Assembly: GCA_029204225.1 (NCBI GenBank)
Contig: CM055097.1
Location: forward strand, 26,939,039-27,003,038
Length of the DNA: 64,000 nucleotides
Source: Diphasiastrum complanatum
Taxonomy: Eukaryota > Streptophyta > Lycopodiopsida > Lycopodiales > Lycopodiaceae
Reading direction: 5' to 3'
In this document: positions 23,745 to 34,300 of the stretch, one piece after another
Position numbering within the stretch: the first letter of the stretch is position 1
Layout: each line of letters opens with the position of its first letter
Notes under the pieces: generated by a model
Databases searched by the model: none
What the model saw: only the letters and a program-made list of their open reading frames with translations
Told to the model about the DNA's origin: nothing
Translations under genes and position numbers: made by a program

Positions 23745-24480
23745 TTTCGGAACTGAAAGAGAGGTACCTTAACTTCTATCTGAAAACAAGAAAAGAGATT
23801 GACTAACTGGAAAACGAAAGTAGAGTACTTAGCTCTTTCTTAGGACTGTACTTCCAGAGCAAGAAACCCCCTCAGTTCTTCCGCAGCTGTCCAATCCGTC
23901 CTCTTAAAGTGCATGCCATCAGATGAAGGCAATCTGGAAATTGTGTAGATGATTGTTGGAGAACCCCTGCTGATAGAGTTTGCCTCTGCTGCCTCCAAAA
24001 ATCAAAGTTACAACATAGAAGACTGGTCGCTGATCTGTCCTCTGTCTGATCACCAAAGTTGGAGCAAAAACTTCTAAAGATCAGGGAGCAAACTACAGTT
24101 TAACTCCTGCCTGTCCAGCGCTGAATCTGCCTTAAGATTTCTGCCCTGAAACTACTTCAAAATCCGGAAACTTCACTCCGAAATCAAAGCTCAACCCTGA
24201 TTTGGCAGCGCTGGACCTGTCCTCAGATCTGTCCCCATAATCCGCTCAGAAATCTGGATAAAAACATTCGAAAATCAGGGATGCAAGCTGATCTGTCAAC
24301 GCTAGAACTGTACAAGGAAATTGCCTCTAGAACACTGAAAATCCCAGCAAATTTAATTGAGTAGAGAGCTGTTCCTACAGCGATGTCCCTCTTCTACTCT
24401 TTTCTGAAAATCTGAGAATTCTTTCCTAGCTTCTTATAGATTTCTCTACTGCTGCTACTAAGCTCCCAAAGAAGAAGATG
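23745..24480 (-). other. 5' untranslated leader of A2
   Basis: Between primer site and gag ATG. It has C/T-rich stretches and repeated tctga-containing words but no open frame. It is expected to hold the packaging signal by position only. Confidence 0.6.
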
Positions 24481-24492
24481 GCTCAGATACCA
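24481..24492 (-). promoter_or_regulatory. Primer binding site of A2
   Basis: The minus strand reads TGGTATCTGAGC, one mismatch from the initiator Met tRNA site TGGTATCAGAGC, one base after the LTR end. Confidence 0.8.
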
Positions 24493-24493
24493 G

Positions 24494-24851
24494 TGTAAGA
24501 GATCCTAACACCACAGTAGGGCAAACACTAACTGATCCACCCAACCTTGCCTACTCCCTGATATAGAGTAAGCCCCTCCTAGCCCAGTGTGAGGACTGAT
24601 AGCATGCTACTGCCAAGTGTCGGCCACGTGGCACTGACGTGGCCGACTGCACGTCGGGACCCAACTGGGGGCCCTATCCTGCTGACAGGGTCCCTAGGCT
24701 GTGTTAGGCCCGCCATGGCTATGGACCGTGCTGGGGCACACTACTCACACTGTCTTGCCCTGTTGGTCATGTACACTAGACACGACCCTGACTGTGGTAT
24801 CTGACCTATCTGTGTTCTCTAGGGTTCGGCACTGGTTACGAGCTCGTAACA
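24494..24851 (-). repeat. Family A 5' LTR (element A2)
   Basis: 358 nt, TGTTACGAGC at 24851 to TCTTACA at 24494 on the minus strand, flanked by gttta (24852-24856). By eye it differs from its own 3' LTR at about five positions and by inversion of a 19-bp segment. Confidence 0.96.
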
Positions 24852-25469
24852 GTTTAGCGACTAGATCAACATTTCCTAATTCCTGCATTTATGGATTACG
24901 TTGGATTTGAACCATGAAGAAACGAATTCGAGCATCTAACCTCTAAAACTTTTGGGTCCAACATGTGAATGAAATTTGAGCCTCGGTGAATGTGGCTACT
25001 GGTTAAGCATGATCGCAAAAATTCATTTTCTTGAGCATATTTCCTACTATTTTTTCCACCAATAAAGAGCCAGGAGACATACATGATACATTTACACGAT
25101 TTTAACGCCTTCTAGGTTTAAAATTTGAGGTTGACTGAAAAAGATAAGTTGTTTTTAATAAGAGCCTTGCATCACATGCTCTAGGCACAGACAATAATAA
25201 CCTGCTACAATGTGCACAAAAAGGACCAAAATTATAGTATCAACTATAAATCAATTGATTAGCATCTATAATCATGCTTGCTTGATGATCACGCCATTAG
25301 CCAGAAAACCCTATATTGCGCTAGATACTTAGTGCCAACAAAAAATTGATAATAAGGAAATTGTCACGTTCGCTTATCTAAGGTCCTAAGATAAGCCAAG
25401 TTGAATGATGCAGGAGCATTTAGAGCAATTATCAGCACTGCAACAAAGAAAAATAGAGAAAAATATTAC
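24852..25469. other. Intron sequence without recognised feature
   Basis: AT-rich, no supported coding sequence on either strand. It lies downstream of host exon 25470-25527 in the direction of transcription. Confidence 0.5.
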
Positions 25470-25527
25470 CTCAAACCAGTTGTCAAGAACTTTTGAAGCA
25501 GGAGCAAGCAAAAGCTCCATGAGTGCA
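25470..25527 (-). CDS. PYROXD2-like: PYROXD2-like oxidoreductase, internal exon (third seen)
   Basis: This 58-bp minus-strand exon reads ALMELLLAPASKVLDNWFE after completing the Ile codon begun at 38269. The acceptor is ctgaccag and the donor is GAG|gtaata. In the PYROXD2 family (FAD-dependent, phytoene-desaturase-like oxidoreductases) a segment of the form APxxKVLDxWFE follows the region encoded by the previous exon, so order and phase agree. Later exons, with the C-terminal FAD-binding part, must lie left of the window or are lost. I found no candidate between 1 and 25469. Confidence 0.85.
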
Positions 25528-26229
25528 CTGGTCAGACAACATGTTAGCCTTTAGTGAACAATAAATGAATATGGTAAAACTCTTGTGACATTCTTCTATG
25601 CTAGCTATAAACTCATATAGATAAGAATATATCTCCAAACGCATGTTAAATTGTAGCTTGTAGGATTGAATCGATCACAAAGAGATTTGTAAACATGTAC
25701 ATAAAAAAATTAGATAGGTAGGACAACAGTTTGTACTTCAAGCCAATAAAACAATGATAAGAATTTCATATGGCACCCATGATTATTGCTTTCTCCGAAA
25801 GTCTTAGCTACACAAAAAAAATATTACTTTCTACTGTAAAGACTCAAGTTGGTTGTCCATGTGCTTGAAATGCTACATATCAAACCTTCTTTCAAGGACC
25901 TAAATGCTTAGAAGCAAGGTCCCTTGTGTTCAAGCTTCAAAAAACGGACCCTCATATCACAAATTTGCTTCAAGAAAAGGTAAAGAAAATCATGGAAACT
26001 GTGTGCTTTGGAAAACATCAAACACTTCTGAAATGTTTCATTGCCACATTAAACCACAATCAAATACATACGATCCATCAACCAACAAGAAAAAAATCTT
26101 TTATCTAAATGTCAGCTTTTTTGTTCACAAGCCAAAATCCATTAGACAGTCTCATCGAACAAATATGTCTAGCAGAACAATAAATCTAAAGGTTCCTAAA
26201 GGACGAAAATAATCTTTGATCGTAACTAC
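25528..26229. other. Intron sequence, nothing recognised
   Basis: AT-rich. A 102-codon plus-strand frame at 25904-26212 lacks recognisable motifs and has no homologue I can name. Confidence 0.45.
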
Positions 26230-27300
26230 TCTACGTTGGGTTTTTGAACCCACTAGAGATTCCAACTAGAAAGTGGGAGAATATTTCCATGAATTTTATT
26301 ACTCATCTCTTGTTGAAAAAGAGGAAACATGATGCCTTCTGGGTGATCGTGGATTGTCTCACAAAGATGGCACATTTCATTCCTACAAAGACTATGGTCA
26401 AGACTCCAAAATTGATAGATGTCTTTGTGGAAATTCTCTTTTGGTTTTATGGATTGCCACATGTGATCATGAGTGATTGAGATCCAAAGTAGGATTGGAC
26501 TGTAATCTTCAAGTTGTTATAGACAAGATTGGCCATGAGTAGCAGGAGTAACCGGGAGTCAAATGGGAAAACTAAGCGAGTGAACCAGGTGGTTAAGGAT
26601 ATGCTTCGTGCTTTTTTCCTAAGAAACGGGCTGCTTGGAAAAAGTACATTCCAATCACAAAAACAAGCATTTGGCTAGCGATACAAGTCCTTTTATAGCA
26701 ATGTATAGATTGAGCCACAAGCTCCAATCCAAGTGGGTCTCACTGCTTGTAGGGTGGAAAGTGCAAGAGCATATCTGGCAAGATATGCAAGAAAACTTGT
26801 TGCTAGCCCAAGAAAACAGGAAGCAAGCTCAAAATCGAGCTAAGGGGTATGCGGAGACCCTTGAAGTTTAAGAAAGGAGATTAAGTGTTCCTTCGTGGGA
26901 ATCCAAAGACTATAAGACTCTACGTACTAGTAAGCGCTCAAAGTTGTCACTCGTTATTGTGGACCATGGATGGTTACATAGAAAATTAACAAAGTTGCTT
27001 ACGAGGTTGGAGTCCTTAGTTCTGTTAAAATTAGTCCGATTTTTCATGTAAATAAACTTAAACTCTGTTTACATGGTGAGGACAACCTTGTGCAAGGTCT
27101 GGTCGAGTTGGAAGAGGTGTATCCTCAAGACCATGGACTGGAAAAAGTATTGGAAAAATGGGAACATCATTTGCGAATTCAATTAATTCCTAAATACTTG
27201 GTTGCATGGAAGATTACCTCATGAAGACATGACTTGGGAGTCAGTGGATTCTTTGAGAAAAGTTTTGCTTGATTTTGTCATTGAGGACAATGAGTCTTAG
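26230..27300 (+). pseudogene. Degraded Gypsy integrase and chromodomain
   Basis: Pieces in order are: MNPLEIPTRKWENISMNF; VDCLTKMAHFIPTKT (integrase core); GLPHVIMSD; TKRVNQVVKDMLRAF (region of the catalytic Glu, now mutated); a C-terminal part (VSSVKISPIFHVNKLKL); and a broken chromodomain (DMTWESVDSLRKVLLDFV) ending at TAG 27298. Many stops and frameshifts. gag, protease, RT and RNase H are absent. Confidence 0.8.
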
Positions 27301-27710
27301 AGGGAGAAGAAGGCAATATTACACCCTTTTCTATTAACAGGACAAATGACCAAATCTAAGGTCATGGACCTTTATGGTCAAAGATTGTTGACTATGAAAC
27401 CCTAATACGTAGTTGGAATTAGCTAGGTGGGTCAACAAGAGAGGTTCAATTGGGTATGTCCTAATTGGACCCAGGAGATTGAAGGATGAAGTTAGGTTTG
27501 AATTTGGAAAAAGAGGAAATAAATTCTCGCCAAAGATTCAAGAGAAGGGAGGTGGCTTTCTAGACCTTCTAGGCTAGCGTTCTTAGCCACTTTGGCACCT
27601 ATAAATAGGGATCATTTGTAAAAGTGGAGACAAAAAGTTTCAAGAGAAACGAATGATCATTCATTACTCTACTAACTTCGGGAAATTGTTGGTGCAAAGT
27701 CTTTCTTTGA
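27301..27710 (+). repeat. Probable 3' LTR remnant of the preceding Gypsy element
   Basis: A purine run (agagggagaagaagg) follows the stop codon, as before Gypsy 3' LTRs. A TATA-like cacctataaataggg is at about 27597. No partner copy is in the window, so the ends are uncertain. Confidence 0.4.
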
Positions 27711-28509
27711 AGTCTGTTGATGGTGAGCTTGTGCGATGGACCACTATGGCAATAGCATTATTTGTCAAGAGGAAAAAAAGCCACCTATAGAGAAGTCATG
27801 AATTAGAGACTTATAGAACTCTTGGATAATGTGCTCATTTTACAATGTAGGGCATGTTGGCCAAGGGAAGAAGATGACAATGTTGTAATAGAATTGAGGT
27901 AAAAAGGAAGAACTGAATGATCTACTAATGTGACAGGGCTCATGGGCATGTGTGAGATGAGTGGAACAAAAGTCAATGATCCCGTGAGGTCGTCAAACAC
28001 ACTATGACGTTGGCATGTGAAGTCACCTTATGTAGGCCATATTGCCAAGCTATTACAAATAATCAACACATGTGACTCTCCCAAGTGTAATAGAGACTCA
28101 CCATAGACCGTCGCAGGTCCTCTTTGTAGGAAAATAGCATGCAGCAATGTACACATCCTGTTCTAGTCCAATGTCATGCCCAAGGCTCATCAAGATCTAC
28201 CAAGATGGCTCATCACATCCCACGATTATAATTAATGGCTGAAGAGAATCTTTGCAAAACAAGCCACTCCCTCGTGCCCACCTATTGACCTCACTTCCTC
28301 TCTATATACTGATGCCCATGTGAAACTAGAAAGATACGTAGACTCGCTCATGACTCATGTATCATTGTAAAAAATAATATCATTGTTCATTTGTCCAAGA
28401 GTGGACATAAGACTGATCTCATGCAACAGGGACACCAATAATGGTCTTGGTTTTGATAGAAATGAAAAGTAAATGGTTGTGCTATGGGTGTAGAACTCTA
28501 ACTATATCA
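27711..28509. other. Intron sequence, nothing recognised
   Basis: No supported open frame, repeat structure or RNA gene seen. Confidence 0.45.
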
Positions 28510-28831
28510 AGATGGGACACACTTTGCCCAGCTTTGGGGGATCATAGTGGAAAAGAAACTCGGTAGTTGGTTGGAGATTATTGGGTTGCATGCAAAAGAG
28601 CAAGCGGCTTCCACAAAATGCATTTTTCTACTGGTCACTCAGTTACTTTGAGATCAATAATTGAAGAAAATTGAAGACAAACTAAAAATTTACTGTTGCT
28701 TTTGTAGACTTTCAAAAAAGCCTTTTACATCATTTCCAAACGGAAATTATGGGAAACAATGGATGAAATTGGAGTCCCAATGGACCTCCGACAATGGTGT
28801 GAAGCAAGGTTGTCCTATCTCCCCTAACCTC
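28510..28831 (+). pseudogene. LINE reverse transcriptase fragment
   Basis: In shifted frames: GSWLEIIGLHAKEQA, VDFQKAF-like FVDFQKAFYIISKRKLWE, and GVKQGCPISPNL, the conserved blocks of non-LTR RT before the catalytic box. It is truncated on the right by the family D LTR at 28832. Confidence 0.75.
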
Positions 28832-29159
28832 CTTTGGCCTTATTACTCATTATTAGGCCATTTCGACATATTACTGGAGAGTGGGGGCCTTCTTGGAGGG
28901 CGCACTATTTTCCCTCCTAGTTGGGCCCTAGCCACCAGAAGCTTCCTTTTGAAGGGTTTAGGCTTGGCTATAAGTAGGGAAACTGTGTCATTTGTTATTC
29001 AGCTGATGATATTGATCTCTCTCTTTAGTCTCCTTAATCTCCCTCTTTCCTGCTTTCTAGGGTTAAGTCTTGCTTATGTGCTGCTTTCATAGCTTAAGTC
29101 TTGCTTATCTGATGCTTTCATAGCTTAGCTTTAGATCAGCTGTGGCTTTATTCGTAACT
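28832..29159 (+). repeat. Family D copy 2 5' LTR, truncated at its start
   Basis: Corresponds to about the last 328 nt of the 443-nt LTR at 34301-34743 and ends TTCGTAACT. The missing start explains why no TSD is found. Confidence 0.88.
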
Positions 29160-29171
29160 TGGTATCAGAGC
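29160..29171 (+). promoter_or_regulatory. Primer binding site of family D copy 2
   Basis: TGGTATCAGAGC immediately follows the LTR end, a perfect initiator Met tRNA type site. Confidence 0.92.
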
Positions 29172-29199
29172 ATTTTCCTGTGCACTGCTTTTTCAGATT

Positions 29200-29660
29200 T
29201 AGTAGAGGCTGTCCAGCGCCCTACTAACCCATCACTTTTGTCGATTTTTTCATCAGATTCCCATCGTTTTTTCAGATTTAGTAGAGGCTGCCTAGCGCCC
29301 TACTAACCCATCACTTTCGTCGATTTTTCCATCAGATTTCCATCGTTTTTCTAGATTTGGTAGAGGCTGGCCAGCGCCCTACTACCTTGTCACTTTCGTC
29401 GATTTTCTCCACCGATTTGCTGCCCATTTCGTGGCTTGATTGGAGGCTGTCCAGCGCCCTACTTCATCACCATTTTCAGCGGTTTTCTCCATTTTTTTTC
29501 TGGTTATGTGCGGATTTTGGTATCTACTGCCCAGCGCCCTACTACCTTGCCATCTTCAACGGATTTCTCCACCGATTTGCTGTCCATTTTGCTGATTGTT
29601 TGCGCCCTACTTCATCACCATTTTCAGCGATTTTTCCATCATGTTGCAGGACATTTGTAG
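29200..29660 (+). repeat. Family D leader tandem array
   Basis: Six diverged units of about 75-85 nt share GAGGCTGTCCAGCGCCCTAC, then a CA/TC-rich middle and TTTTC(A/C)GCGATTTTTCCATC. The starts are near 29200, 29285, 29365, 29443, 29526 and 29602. Related units occur in D copies 1 and 3 and on the minus strand in B1. Confidence 0.8.
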
Positions 29661-30119
29661 ATCTTACTAGCTACTGCCCAGCACCCATTTTCAGCTTGGA
29701 TCAGCAATCTCTCTCTCTCTCTTTAGCCTCTTATCCAAAAATCACCCAATTCCGTAATCGTTTGCTATTCCAAGTTGCCAAAATCCTGCAGCCTGTTCAT
29801 CGCCGCCCCAGCCCTTCCGACTTGTCACTTTCGCCTATTATTTTATCCGTTTCCAGCCATCTTTCACAGTTTATCAAAAGGCTCTTCAGCGCTCATCCTC
29901 AGCCACATTTCACGGAATTCCGACTCCGTTTGATATTCCAATTTGACATTTCCCTCCTGGCTATCCAGCGCATTTTTATAGCCTTCATTTTCACTTTTTT
30001 TCCATTTGTTGGTTGCTGCCCTTTCTTAGTTGTGATAATATTGGTTTTAATAGACTAATTTGGGGTGACGACAAGAGTCCGCTCCCTCAAGTTTTCGTCT
30101 ATTCCTTCCACTATCATTA

Positions 30120-31109
30120 TGGCACATGCACCTACCTCGAGTGAAACTGTTAAGGAAAACTTATCCGATCATTTTCGACGCATGGATGATACCCTTTCTG
30201 ACCTCATTCTTCGCTTCGATACAGTTATGACCGGCTTTGCTACTATGCAGTCACATATTGATTCTTTACAGCCTCATGGTCCTGGAAAAGCTCGTCTTTC
30301 CTTCATTTGGGACTCCCCCTCCATTTGGATTTCCATCTTCTTCTATTAGTCAGCCTGGTGGTGGACCGTTCATTCCACCTAACCCACCTCCTGGTTTCTT
30401 TCCACATCCCCCAGTTCCTGAGCCACACTTTGCTCGAGACTTTCGTGATAGGGTACAGCTTGCTACCTATTCCGGTTCCTCTGACGGGAATTTCTTAGAG
30501 AATTGGTTTGCTAAGCTTGACACATATTTTCAGATCTACCCTAAGACTGATCCTCAGAAGATCCAATTGGCTACTTTACATTTAGATGGACGCGCCGCCA
30601 TGTGATGGCGAGTTTATTGAGCTGATCCTGATCGGGAAGGGCTCCATATATGGCATACCTTTCGCCTTGACCTCCGTCATGCTATGATTGATCCTCAGTG
30701 GCTCGACCGCCAATGTGATACATTCCGTAGTCTCACTCAGACCAGTGACCTTGCTTTTTATACAGATCAGTTTATGGAGCTTTCTTATCTTTTCACAGAT
30801 CTACCGGCCACTGAGCTTATTTCTCGTTATATTGCTGGGCTTCGTGGTGCCTTACATTACGATGTTTCTTCCTTCCGTCCTCCCACACTTGTTGAGGTGA
30901 TGTCTATTGCCAGTACTTTACAGCACAAGTACTCTGACACCCTTCCCGCTTCTCCCGACCCCGTCCTTTTGCTTCATCTTTTCCCGCTATGTCCACCCCT
31001 ACACCTGCCCCTTCAGTTCCAGCTCCTTGCATTGTCCCTTCATCTCCTCGTCCTCCGACCCCTCGACCTACTTTTGTCCGACATTACACGTATGCAAAGT
31101 TTGCTGACC
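30120..31109 (+). pseudogene. Family D copy 2 gag
   Basis: ATG 30120 (AHAPTSSETVKENLSDHF), preceded by the conserved tttggggtgacgacaa box at 30059. It shifts frame near 30295 and has a stop at 30603 inside the ATWWR core. It continues through FRSLTQTSDLAFYTDQF and RGALHYDVSSF to the Pro/Ser-rich region PRPPTPRPTFVRHY. The zinc knuckle found in B1 and D copy 3 is missing here. Confidence 0.85.
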
Positions 31110-32191
31110 TTCAGGATCCTATATCACACAGTTTGAGCGAGTTGCCTAATTTACTTGAGATAGTTATTGATCTACCTGAGCTCGTCATTGTATCCCATAG
31201 TGACTCAGAGTCACATATACAGGTTCCTACTGATGCTGATTCACATATACAGGTTGCGGCTGATATGGTTCTTGATATTGATATAGCATGTTGTGATACT
31301 ATTGATGATGTTGTTCCATGCTTTGATATTGTTGTTGAGTACTTTGATGCTACTCGTGTTCCTGAGCGCCATGCTATAGATGTTGTCGCCTATGCTCCTT
31401 ATTTCGATATTATTCATGGGTCTACGGTTTCAGATGCTTTGGCTACTCCAGTAGATCTCCATATGGCATACAACTGGTTCTCTTCACTTGGTACTGTTGT
31501 TTTGGATCTCTCTCAGCATACACTTTCCTTTACTCATGCTGGTCAGCATCATTTACTTGTTGGTATTGATTCCCAAGGTGACTATCAGTTGGTTACCGGG
31601 AAGCAGTTTATGCATAGCCTGCCAAAGGCTCAAGATGCAGCTCTTCTTTCCATTCAGAGTACATCAGTTGCTGCTTCACTTTCACCATCCGTGGGTCCTC
31701 TTCCTCAGGCCGTATACCTTGGTGGTATTTCTACTATTGCTTTTGCGCATACCTCAGATAGCCCTCCTGGTTCGGTGGTTGGTGCAGTATCTTCTCCATT
31801 GGTCTCTATATCTCCATCTCTTGAGTCCGTTATGGCCAATGTTCCTGCGGATTTCTATGGGGTTCTTCACGGGTCCATGTTTCATGGTTCCCTTGCTTTT
31901 GGTGATCAGGTTGTATCTTCTTTCGCTCTACTCCATGGATCTCTGCTTGAGGTTTGTGAACCGCCTCATGATATTTCTATGGTTCCTTACATGATTCATG
32001 CGCCTTTGGCCCTTACCGTTACACATTTTCCATCAGAGGATATTTGCCAGATGGTCACTATTACTAATCTAGGGTATTTATATGCTGGGATCTTTCTAGA
32101 TGAGTATACGGGCATCCTTCAGTCTCCTTGTGTTTCTACATATAGGTTTGCTGCAATTCATGCCGATGTTGTGGATCTATGGCATTCCTAG
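30989..32191 (+). CDS. Family D copy 2: 400-codon open frame of mostly unknown content
   Basis: This continues the gag frame. The end of the gag Pro/Ser region is followed by about 115 residues I cannot place (it includes a repeat SHIQVPTDAD/SHIQVAADMV). Next is the C-terminal part of the retroviral protease (YNWFSSLGTVVLDLSQHT; GDYQLVTGKQFMHSLPKAQ), without its catalytic Asp. Then come about 180 unrecognised residues with a repeated LHGS word, ending at TAG 32189. RT should begin here in an ordinary Gypsy element but does not. The protein is hydrophobic/acidic, with no clear signal peptide or catalytic motif. Most likely it is a remnant of a chimeric polyprotein. Confidence 0.55.
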   Translation: MSTPTPAPSVPAPCIVPSSPRPPTPRPTFVRHYTYAKFADLQDPISHSLSELPNLLEIVIDLPELVIVSHSDSESHIQVPTDADSHIQVAADMVLDIDIACCDTIDDVVPCFDIVVEYFDATRVPERHAIDVVAYAPYFDIIHGSTVSDALATPVDLHMAYNWFSSLGTVVLDLSQHTLSFTHAGQHHLLVGIDSQGDYQLVTGKQFMHSLPKAQDAALLSIQSTSVAASLSPSVGPLPQAVYLGGISTIAFAHTSDSPPGSVVGAVSSPLVSISPSLESVMANVPADFYGVLHGSMFHGSLAFGDQVVSSFALLHGSLLEVCEPPHDISMVPYMIHAPLALTVTHFPSEDICQMVTITNLGYLYAGIFLDEYTGILQSPCVSTYRFAAIHADVVDLWHS

Positions 32192-33385
32192 TTATTACGT
32201 ATAGCTTGGTTTTCATTTGGACCTGTTGATTGGTGCTAGTTTTTCCATATTACTGATCGCCTATGGTGCGGATATCTCTATGATTATGCATGTGGCTCTC
32301 TATATGTTCCTTGGATCGTTGCTCATTGTTAGGCTTGGCATATCCTGATGGCTTGGGTTATTGCCTCCTTTCCAGCTACTGTTTGTCCAGGTGATCTTCA
32401 GATTCCCCGTCATTTCAGGTTGCTCCATATCGCTTGGTCTCTGATGCTGAGTTGCCACTTTGTTCTGGTTTCCCGAGACCATCAGAGTACCTTGAGAGAG
32501 TTCCTTCTCCTCTCTTGGATAGTTTGTGGGGATGTTGCCGCCATATACTTCAGTATTGCTCATATGTGCTTTGATACTCATCCCCAGCTACACGTGGATA
32601 TTGATCCGCTACTTGCTATTGATGTTGGAGATCCTGTTCCGCATTTCAGTGCATTTCTTCTATTCCTCACTTGTGCGCCTGGTGTGTACTTTGGGATTAC
32701 ACTTGCGGCCAATTCCGATGGCTCATCCGATTCTCCATCCGTTTTTGGTGCATCCTATGATGGATTGGTATGTCCACATGAGGTCTTTCTGGATGAATTT
32801 TTCGGCTACAGTTTTTCAGTTGAGGCCTCTACTATTTCTAGATTTTTTGCTATTGTTTTTATGCAGCATGTCTTTTTAGATGATGCATTGATTTCTTGGA
32901 CCTTCTGGAGCTTTTAACATGCTGCTCTTCTCGTGATAGGGGCCTTGAAGGTACCGTGTGCCATTGCTACTTCTCATTCATGGGCCTTATGGATACCTTG
33001 GGCTTTTGACCATGCTGGTGCACGTTTCTCCATTTTAGCTATCCTTTGTCAGGATGATCTCTTTATGATCCCCTGGCATATCGCTTGCTTCTCCCAGCGT
33101 GCCTGTCATCCTGCTTATGTTCCTACTCCTTGGTGTTGGTCTTCCGATGCTGCTATCTTTTCTTGGGGCACCTATATCATTGAGTTCGCACATATGGTTG
33201 ATGGTTATGTGTATGATGCGGCTATTCGCGATGAGTGTCCATCTCTTTTCCAGTTTCCTTATTGGCTTCCTGTTTCCGATGCAGTTCTACCTTCTCGGGC
33301 TTTTTGGATACCTTGGTATGATGTCCCTATCTTTTGGGTTGATCCTCTACTATCTTGGGCATTACGGATACCTTGGCATTCCTAG
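32192..33385 (+). pseudogene. Family D copy 2 filler: unknown coding-like sequence in place of pol
   Basis: The same reading frame continues with only a few stops (TAG 32237, TAG 32330, TAA 32915, TAG 33383) over nearly 400 codons. It reaches the integrase tail without a net frameshift. Residues are Trp/Pro/His-rich with a recurring IPW word (ALWIPW, AFWIPWYD, ALRIPWHS) and WHIACF, PTPWCW. About 350 nt of it recur in D copy 1 (16096-16620). No RT, RNase H or integrase core motif is present. I do not recognise the family. Confidence 0.6.
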
Positions 33386-34254
33386 TTGCTGCTTGATCAT
33401 TCTACTTCTGATGGGCAGTCTGAGGTCCTTAACAGGATCCTTAAGGATTATTTACGCCATTTTGTTACTCCTTCTGAGAAGGATTGGGATCAGCATTTAT
33501 GTTTAGGAGAGTATAGCTATAATAGCTCTGTAAGTAACAGCACAGGTGTCTCACCATTTTTCTTATCTCATGGCTATGCACCTCTTTTACCTGGCATTCC
33601 TCTCCCTCCTGAGGATACACCTGTCACACTTGCATCTTTTCTATCAGGTGCTCGAGAGCTTATTACTCGGGCCAGTTCTCATTTACAGCATGTTCAACAG
33701 CGTTATCAGACCTCAGTTGATCGTCATCGCCGCCATGTTGAGTTTCAGCTTGGAGATATAGTTTATCTACGCCTACGGTTTGCACGTCATCATTTTGTCC
33801 AGGGCCATGCTTCTACTGAGAAGCTTGCACCATGTTACTATGGGCCTTATCGGATTTTGGAGGTTCTTAGTCCAGTTACATATCGCTTACAGCTTCCTGC
33901 TTCCGCACGCGCCTGTGATGTATTCCATGTCAGTTTATTATGTGCTGCTATTGAGGATGACGCTCCTTGTGATGCTGAGTTTCCTACTGCTCCAGAGTTA
34001 TTTCCATTTTTACCTGCTGCTATATTATAGGTTCGTCTATACCATAGTCGACGCCGTCGCCGGCAGATTCAGTTTCTGGTCCAGTGGGATAGGCGTCTTG
34101 TTGAGGAGGCCACATGGGCCACATGGGAGCCTATTGATGTCTCTTATCATACACCATCACTTGCGGATCAGGCTCGTGCTCTTGCTGCACTTGTTGATAT
34201 GTCTGCATCAGATGCTACTCTAGTTGTTGATGCACCAGGGCTGGCTGTTGTTTG
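33386..34254 (+). pseudogene. Integrase tail and chromodomain of family D copy 2
   Basis: Begins at TSDGQSEVLNRILKDYL, which carries the last catalytic Glu of the integrase triad. It continues through YSYNSSVSNSTG and the C-terminal DNA-binding region (VYLRLRFARHHF, FHVSLL) to TAG 34028. The same frame then reads the chromodomain (IQFLVQWDRRLVEEATWATWEP, containing a small internal duplication) to TGA 34252. The first two catalytic Asp residues lie in the part replaced by filler, so no integrase activity is possible. Confidence 0.88.
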
Positions 34255-34300
34255 ATCCAGTTTCTTTTTGGCAGTTGAGTCTTTTTTTCATGTTAGAGAG

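Noticed and set aside
29200-29660. Regularly spaced leader repeats as a possible CRISPR-like array
   Set aside because: Units are diverged, contiguous and sit between a primer site and gag of a plant retrotransposon. There are no unique spacers or cas genes.
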